Assembly (NCBI GenBank): GCA_954871525.1
Contig: OX940861.1
Location: 12,942,842 to 13,006,841 of the forward strand
Length of the DNA stretch: 64,000 nucleotides
Source: Parietaria judaica
Taxonomy: Eukaryota > Streptophyta > Magnoliopsida > Rosales > Urticaceae
Direction: 5' to 3'
Shown here: in pieces, positions 59,519 through 64,000 of the stretch
Layout of the letters: each line of letters begins with the position of its first letter
Position numbering within the stretch: the first letter of the stretch is position 1
Program-made: the position numbers and the translations under genes
The notes under the pieces: generated by a model
Seen by the model: the letters and a program-made list of their open reading frames with translations, nothing else
Told to the model about the DNA's origin: nothing
The model's database searches: none

Positions 59519-62385
59519 ATGGAAAGAGAAGCTCGGAAGATGATGTCCAGTGAGAGACGACGTTACTTCTTTGCTTTTTATTCAACCAATTTGTGCTCCG
59601 AGCGACTGGTAATTTCTTCTCCTTCGATTCGATTCTCCAATCAATTTTTAGAAAAATTGATTTTTTTTTTCTTCTGTCAGCGATTCCATGGAATTAGGGT
59701 TTGCTAGGGATTTTGCAATTGAATGTGCATTCTTTGGTTTATGGGTGAAAGAGATTCTTGATGTTCAATTCTAGGTCTGTTCCAATGGACTTTTTAGTTT
59801 CTGAACGAAAAAGCATCGGTTTAATCTGTGCATTTCTCTCTTGCATGCACTAAGAGCAGAAGATAATTGTCATAAGTTTGATCCAAGAACTCTGTGTTTG
59901 GGAAAAAAATTAAACCTAGCTCATACATTCTGATGATTGTTTCCATTCAATCAGTATCAAGAATTTTAGTACTTTCACATACTGGTTTCTGGGTTAGCGT
60001 GCTCGGTGTCATCAGTACTTTCGTGGGATACATTTTGCATTCTTGGGGGGTGACTCGTTGCCAATTGTCGCAGAAAATTCCGACGAAGTTCGTGAGACAC
60101 TTGGAAGGTAGAATATCCGGCTCGGTGGCTTTAGAGGGTCCAAGTGGTAAAACGTGGGAGGTGGACTTGGTTCAGCATAACGATGATCTGTTCATCCAAC
60201 GTGGGTGGCCGGTCTTTATCAAAGATCATCACATTGAATGCGGTGACTTTTTGATCTTCAGATACGACGGTGATTTGCATTTTACCGTGATTGTCTTTGA
60301 TCAAAGTGCGTGCGAGAAAGAATTGGCGTTTCACTCTGAGTGCAGTCAAAGCTTCTCCGACACGTTTTTGAGGCAGAAAAGAGAAAGAGAGGCAGGTGTC
60401 TCTTCCTCCGCTAGAATTGTTGAAGGTGTCTTGAAGAAAATGAGGGAGAGCTCTTCCCAACTCTACCCGGAAGTGTCAAGAGATCAATACGACAATTTAC
60501 ACAAGAGTTATGCCATGCAGTCAGAAAACGGTCATGGAAAGCCACGTAAAAAATATTTCAACTATTTCTTTGCAAATTACGTCTTGCTGATCAGATACAG
60601 TTTATTAATTGATACAATTCTTTAATGCAGCTTTGGATGTTGTTCTGTTCAAATCAAAGGCTCTAGACTCTATGATGTCCTCAGCAAATGAAGTGGCTCA
60701 GTCATTTACATCCTCTTTCCCGTTCTTCGTGAGAACAATGAAAAGCTTCAATGTTGGCGGTTCATTTACATTGGTGAGGTTTTCTGTTAATGTTCTTCCT
60801 CTTTGGTTTATTAAAAAGGGAGCATTTTTTTTTTTACTTTTGTCGTTTTTATACGCAGAACATACCCTACCAATTTTCGATGGCGCATCTCCCAAATTGT
60901 AAGGTGAAGATAGTCCTTCGGAATGTGAATGGAGAATGTTGGACTGTGAATTCTGTGCCATCTACTAGGGTTCATACGAGCCACACATTTTGTGGAGGAT
61001 GGATGGCTTTTGTGCGCTATAACGACGTCAAAATCGGCGATATCTGCATTTTTGAGCTTGTGGGTGATTGTGAATTTCGTGTACATCATATTCTAGGGGT
61101 TGGTACAGAAGAGACAGACTGCCCAAATGGAAAAGTTGCTTCCAATAGGCCCACACATAAAAGTTTGAATGGCTTGTCAAAGAAAATGAGGGCAAATTCG
61201 TCCAAAGGTCATCCAAAAAGCATGTTACTAAATGTGTCTGATAAGAAAGCTTCTAAGAAGCATCTAGAGGCAGCCTTCCCAAACGACGCCAAAAAGTACG
61301 CGAGCACTTCGAAAGCTTTGACTAAAGCAGCTAAGAAAAAGTTGGGTAAGGTTCTTAGCCCTTTTGTTCAGGAAAAATGCGTCTTAAATTTCACCGTGTT
61401 TTCTTAGTATTGTGCAAGTAACGGGTTTGCATCGCGTCTTTTCCTTGTCAACACAGAAGTGAGAGTATAACGTAGTTCGATGCTGCAAAATATTCATTAA
61501 GCATTCATTTCCTGACTGTAAACGGTGACAGTTGTTCACAGGTCAATAGGTTTAGAAGATGAATTAGGCGCTCAAGTGAAAGGTGGTTTGAGAACGATGC
61601 TAGCACTTGATGAAGAGCGAGCAGCTCGGTCATTCTCCTCTATTTTCCCCCATTTTGTGAAGATCATGAAAAAGTTCAACATCAGTGGCTCCTATACGTT
61701 GGTGAGACTTTCATAAGTTTTACGAATAGATTAAGTTTTACCAGTTGCCCTTGAAAACTTATCGCGTTGTTTCAGTTCCCCATTTGAGCCTTTTTCTATC
61801 AGTTTGCCCCCTGAATACGTAAATCATCTTAAATAGATTGAAATTTTGTTACTTGGTTTTGAAATATTGTTACTATCTGTTCAATTAATGAAAAGTTACA
61901 AGTAAGTCCTTCAAATTTTTAAACCAATTAAAAGTTTAGCAGAGAGGCTAAATTGCACGACTCACAGGTTTAGGGAAAAAAGTGGTACAAAAATAAAAAT
62001 AAGTACTCTTGAGAATATTAATTTTAAAATCCCTGTAATCTATTAACTTTTTATTTTTTGGTGTGTGCAGAAAATCCCTTACCAGTTTTCCACGGCACAT
62101 CTCCCGAACTACAAAACAGAGATCGTCCTTCGCAATGTGAAGGGAGAGAGTTGGACGGTAAATTCCGTCCCTGACTCGAAGGGGCGGCTCGTCCACACTC
62201 TCTGCGGAGGCTGGATGGCCTTTGTGCGCGGAAACGACATCAACCTCGGCGACATCTGCATATTCGAACTCCTCACTGAAGGGGAAATGCGCGTCCATAT
62301 TTCCGGCGCCGGGAAGCGGGGCGAAGAAGCGATGGCGAACGAACTCGCTCTTGTATCAGCTACGAGCAATCATCTCTCCTTGTGA
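59519..62385 (+). CDS. REM-type transcription factor with three B3 domains
   Basis: Nuclear DNA-binding protein of the plant B3 superfamily, REM subfamily. Exons by hand: 59519-59608, 60074-60545, 60631-60773, 60859-61345, 61532-61701, 62071-62385. All introns are GT-AG, and 1677 bp encode 558 aa without interruption. B3-1 (about residues 16-120) contains KIPTKFVRHL and WPVFIKDHHIECGDFLIF. B3-2 (about 210-325) contains NIPYQFSMAHLP and GGWMAFVRYNDVKIGDICIFEL. B3-3 (about 430-540) contains KIPYQFSTAHLP and GGWMAFVRGNDINLGDICIFEL. Linkers are basic and Ser-rich. Each domain is split by a phase-0 intron just before its (K/N)IP motif. REM proteins act in flowering and reproductive development, but target genes cannot be read from the sequence. 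The exon 2 donor (C|GTAAAA) is the least certain junction. Confidence 0.88.
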
Positions 62386-63400
62386 TGTCACTGCTCTAGC
62401 TAAACCGCGGCAAAATCTATTTTCCGGCACTTGCCCTAATGATTGTAGCCTGTTTTGAGCTGACTTGGGCTTTTGCTCGCTGAATTTTCCGTGGTGGCAC
62501 CGGTCTTCTTAGACTTGTTCTGTGTTGTGCATATGTGAAACGGAGAGACCGAATTCCGGTGGCCCTAAATTATGGCGAGCATGCTTTGCACGTGGCTTGT
62601 ATCTCTCTAGTTTCTTTGCAAGTCTTTAACAATTGTAGAATTCTATGCTTCTATTCTTCACCTGCCAACACTTTTTGACTAATTTTAGACAAAATTCAGT
62701 AAATTAGGGATTAGCGCTAAATAAATACTGATCGCGGGCGAACCGCAAAATCAATTGTCGATGAGAACAATATCTTTCTGAGCAACAGTCATTTTATTTT
62801 TACGGCTATTTTTCACTCACTCATCTTGAACTTGAAAGGGAGTTTTGTGAAATATGTTGTCACAAAAATTATAAAACGTAATGTCTTTAGTCTGTAAAGA
62901 ATTGTGATCACAAATTTGATTTTTTAATCTTATTAGATTTGGATTTAGTTCTAATTACAAAATAAGTATAAAATTTCTATAAGAGGGTAGGTGAAGATTT
63001 CAATCTTCCACTCATAAATAAATTATGGATAAATGAGGGAAATGCCCATTTGTGACTCAAGGTTTAAAAAAAATGCCCATTTCTAATTATAGTAATCATA
63101 ACCACCAACAAATTAAAATATGGACTAATATGCCCTTCTAATTAAGCCACGTTTAATTTTAATTCATTTTTTTAATTAAAAAAATAAATATTTTCCTTAA
63201 ATGTGTCAAACTAAATAAATTAAAATTTATCCTTCCTATTTTAACAATTAAACAAATATTTCGAAATATTACTTGGTTTTGAAATATTGTTATCACTAAC
63301 ATGGATTATAACGATTTGTAATTTGAAAATCATAATTCCCAAAATCAATTAAAAATCAATTGTATTATTTCAGCCTAATTTTCGTGTAATAAACTGTAAA
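62386..63400. other. 3' flank of the REM gene and intergenic DNA
   Basis: No further coding sequence is visible. The region becomes AT-rich after about 62640, and the motif TTACTTGGTTTTGAAATATTGTTA at about 63269 also occurs in REM intron 5 (61850), indicating a small dispersed repeat. Confidence 0.5.
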
Positions 63401-63810
63401 TATAGTTACGAAATTACAATAAAGCTATAGTTATGAAACTGTAAATATAGTTACGAAATTTCATTAAAGTTGTAGTTATAAAACTGTAAATATATTTACG
63501 ACAATTCATTAACCTGAACCTCGGGACATTGTGCTTGTTTACTAGTGTCCGTAGGATTTTCAACCACAGTAGTACGTGCAGTAAATTGTAAATAGAGTTA
63601 TGAAATTTCAATAAATTTGTAGTTATAAAACTGTAAATATATTTACGACAATTCAATAACCTATTGAACCTCGTGACATTGTGCTTGTTTACGACCGTCC
63701 GTAGGATTTTCAACCACAATAGTATGTGCAGTAAACTGTAAATATAATTACGAAATTTTCAATAAAGTTGTAGTTATAAATTGTAAATATGATTACGAAA
63801 TTTAAAAAAC
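63400..63810. repeat. Tandem repeat of about 150 bp
   Basis: GACATTGTGCTTGTTTAC with GTCCGTAGGATTTTCAACCA occurs at about 63525 and again at 63675. The blocks between carry AAACTGTAAATATA(G/T)TTACGA units. At least two full periods and partial flanks are visible. Long minus-strand open frames here only reflect the repeat. Confidence 0.8.
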
Positions 63811-64000
63811 TGTAAATATTTTTACAAACAAACGACGGCGACCGAGAAACGGCGAATAAACGACGGCGAGCAAATGAGCAAACCTCCGCGAGCGAACGAG
63901 CGAGAGAACCGAAGAGGAGAAGCAATAGGCGTGAGAGGACTCGAGGAGTGAAGGATTAAATGATGGTCTTACCTGGGCGACTACGTTCGCCGGAGCAAGC
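63811..64000 (-). other. Possible exon end at the window edge
   Basis: At 63973 the minus strand shows a strong donor, GCCCAG|GTAAGA, with GC-rich sequence entering from beyond the window. The preceding 150 bp are purine-rich on the plus strand (GACGGCGA, GCGAGCGAACGAGCGAGAG). Only 28 bases of the supposed exon are inside, too few to identify. Confidence 0.2.

Noticed and set aside
61541..61701. REM exon 5 starting at the AG before GTCAATAGG (61543 region)
   Set aside because: With the strong exon 4 donor at 61346 it gives an immediate stop (GGT CAA TAG). The acceptor at 61530-61531 keeps the frame.
1..64000. Prokaryotic features, CRISPR arrays, operons, rRNA
   Set aside because: Spliced genes, plant retroelements and AT-rich intergenic DNA show this is plant nuclear sequence. 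The tandem arrays have no CRISPR-like unique spacers.

Overview
This is nuclear DNA from a flowering plant, very probably a eudicot. It is AT-rich, its genes have spliced exons with GT-AG introns, and most of the length is transposable elements. Four protein-coding loci look functional by eye: two ent-kaurene oxidase cytochrome P450 genes (CYP701A type), one intronless molybdenum-cofactor-sulfurase-like gene, and one REM-type B3 transcription-factor gene. No tRNA, rRNA, CRISPR or prokaryotic-type feature was found.

Layout. A non-autonomous hAT element fills 244-1425. Ent-kaurene oxidase gene 1 lies on the minus strand at 2715-8560 (8 exons), with an LTR remnant in intron 5. From 9650 to 25422 is a transposon block: a broken hAT transposase element (9650-12133), a minus-strand LTR retroelement with TSD AGTGG (12313-16381) made largely of tandem repeats, a complete-ended but internally deleted hAT element with TSD GTATTTAC (19017-21293), a duplicated exon-like fragment (22.3-23.8 kb), a 'CAAGG' hAT-like element (24065-24981) and a small CACTA element (24998-25422). 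Ent-kaurene oxidase gene 2 follows on the minus strand at 26097-29597, again with 8 exons and the same intron positions. The two genes are tandem duplicates that the block has pushed apart.

From 32 to 45 kb are another CAAGG element (32107-33453), three copies of one fold-back Mutator-like MITE, two elements with GGCGGA ends, and the 891-codon gene at 39588-42263. A degraded Ty1/copia retrotransposon occupies 46352-55519 (minus strand, TSD TATAT, initiator-Met-tRNA primer site); a 2.2-kb solo LTR has inserted into its reverse transcriptase. A second fold-back MITE (58010-58481) precedes the three-B3-domain REM gene at 59519-62385. The window ends in AT-rich DNA with a 150-bp tandem repeat and a possible exon running off the edge.

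Function. The P450 pair should act in gibberellin biosynthesis (ent-kaurene to ent-kaurenoic acid), anchored in plastid-envelope or ER membranes. The other genes have no evident pathway link to them. Exon models were built by hand from splice signals, reading frame and agreement between paralogues; no alignment or transcript data were available.
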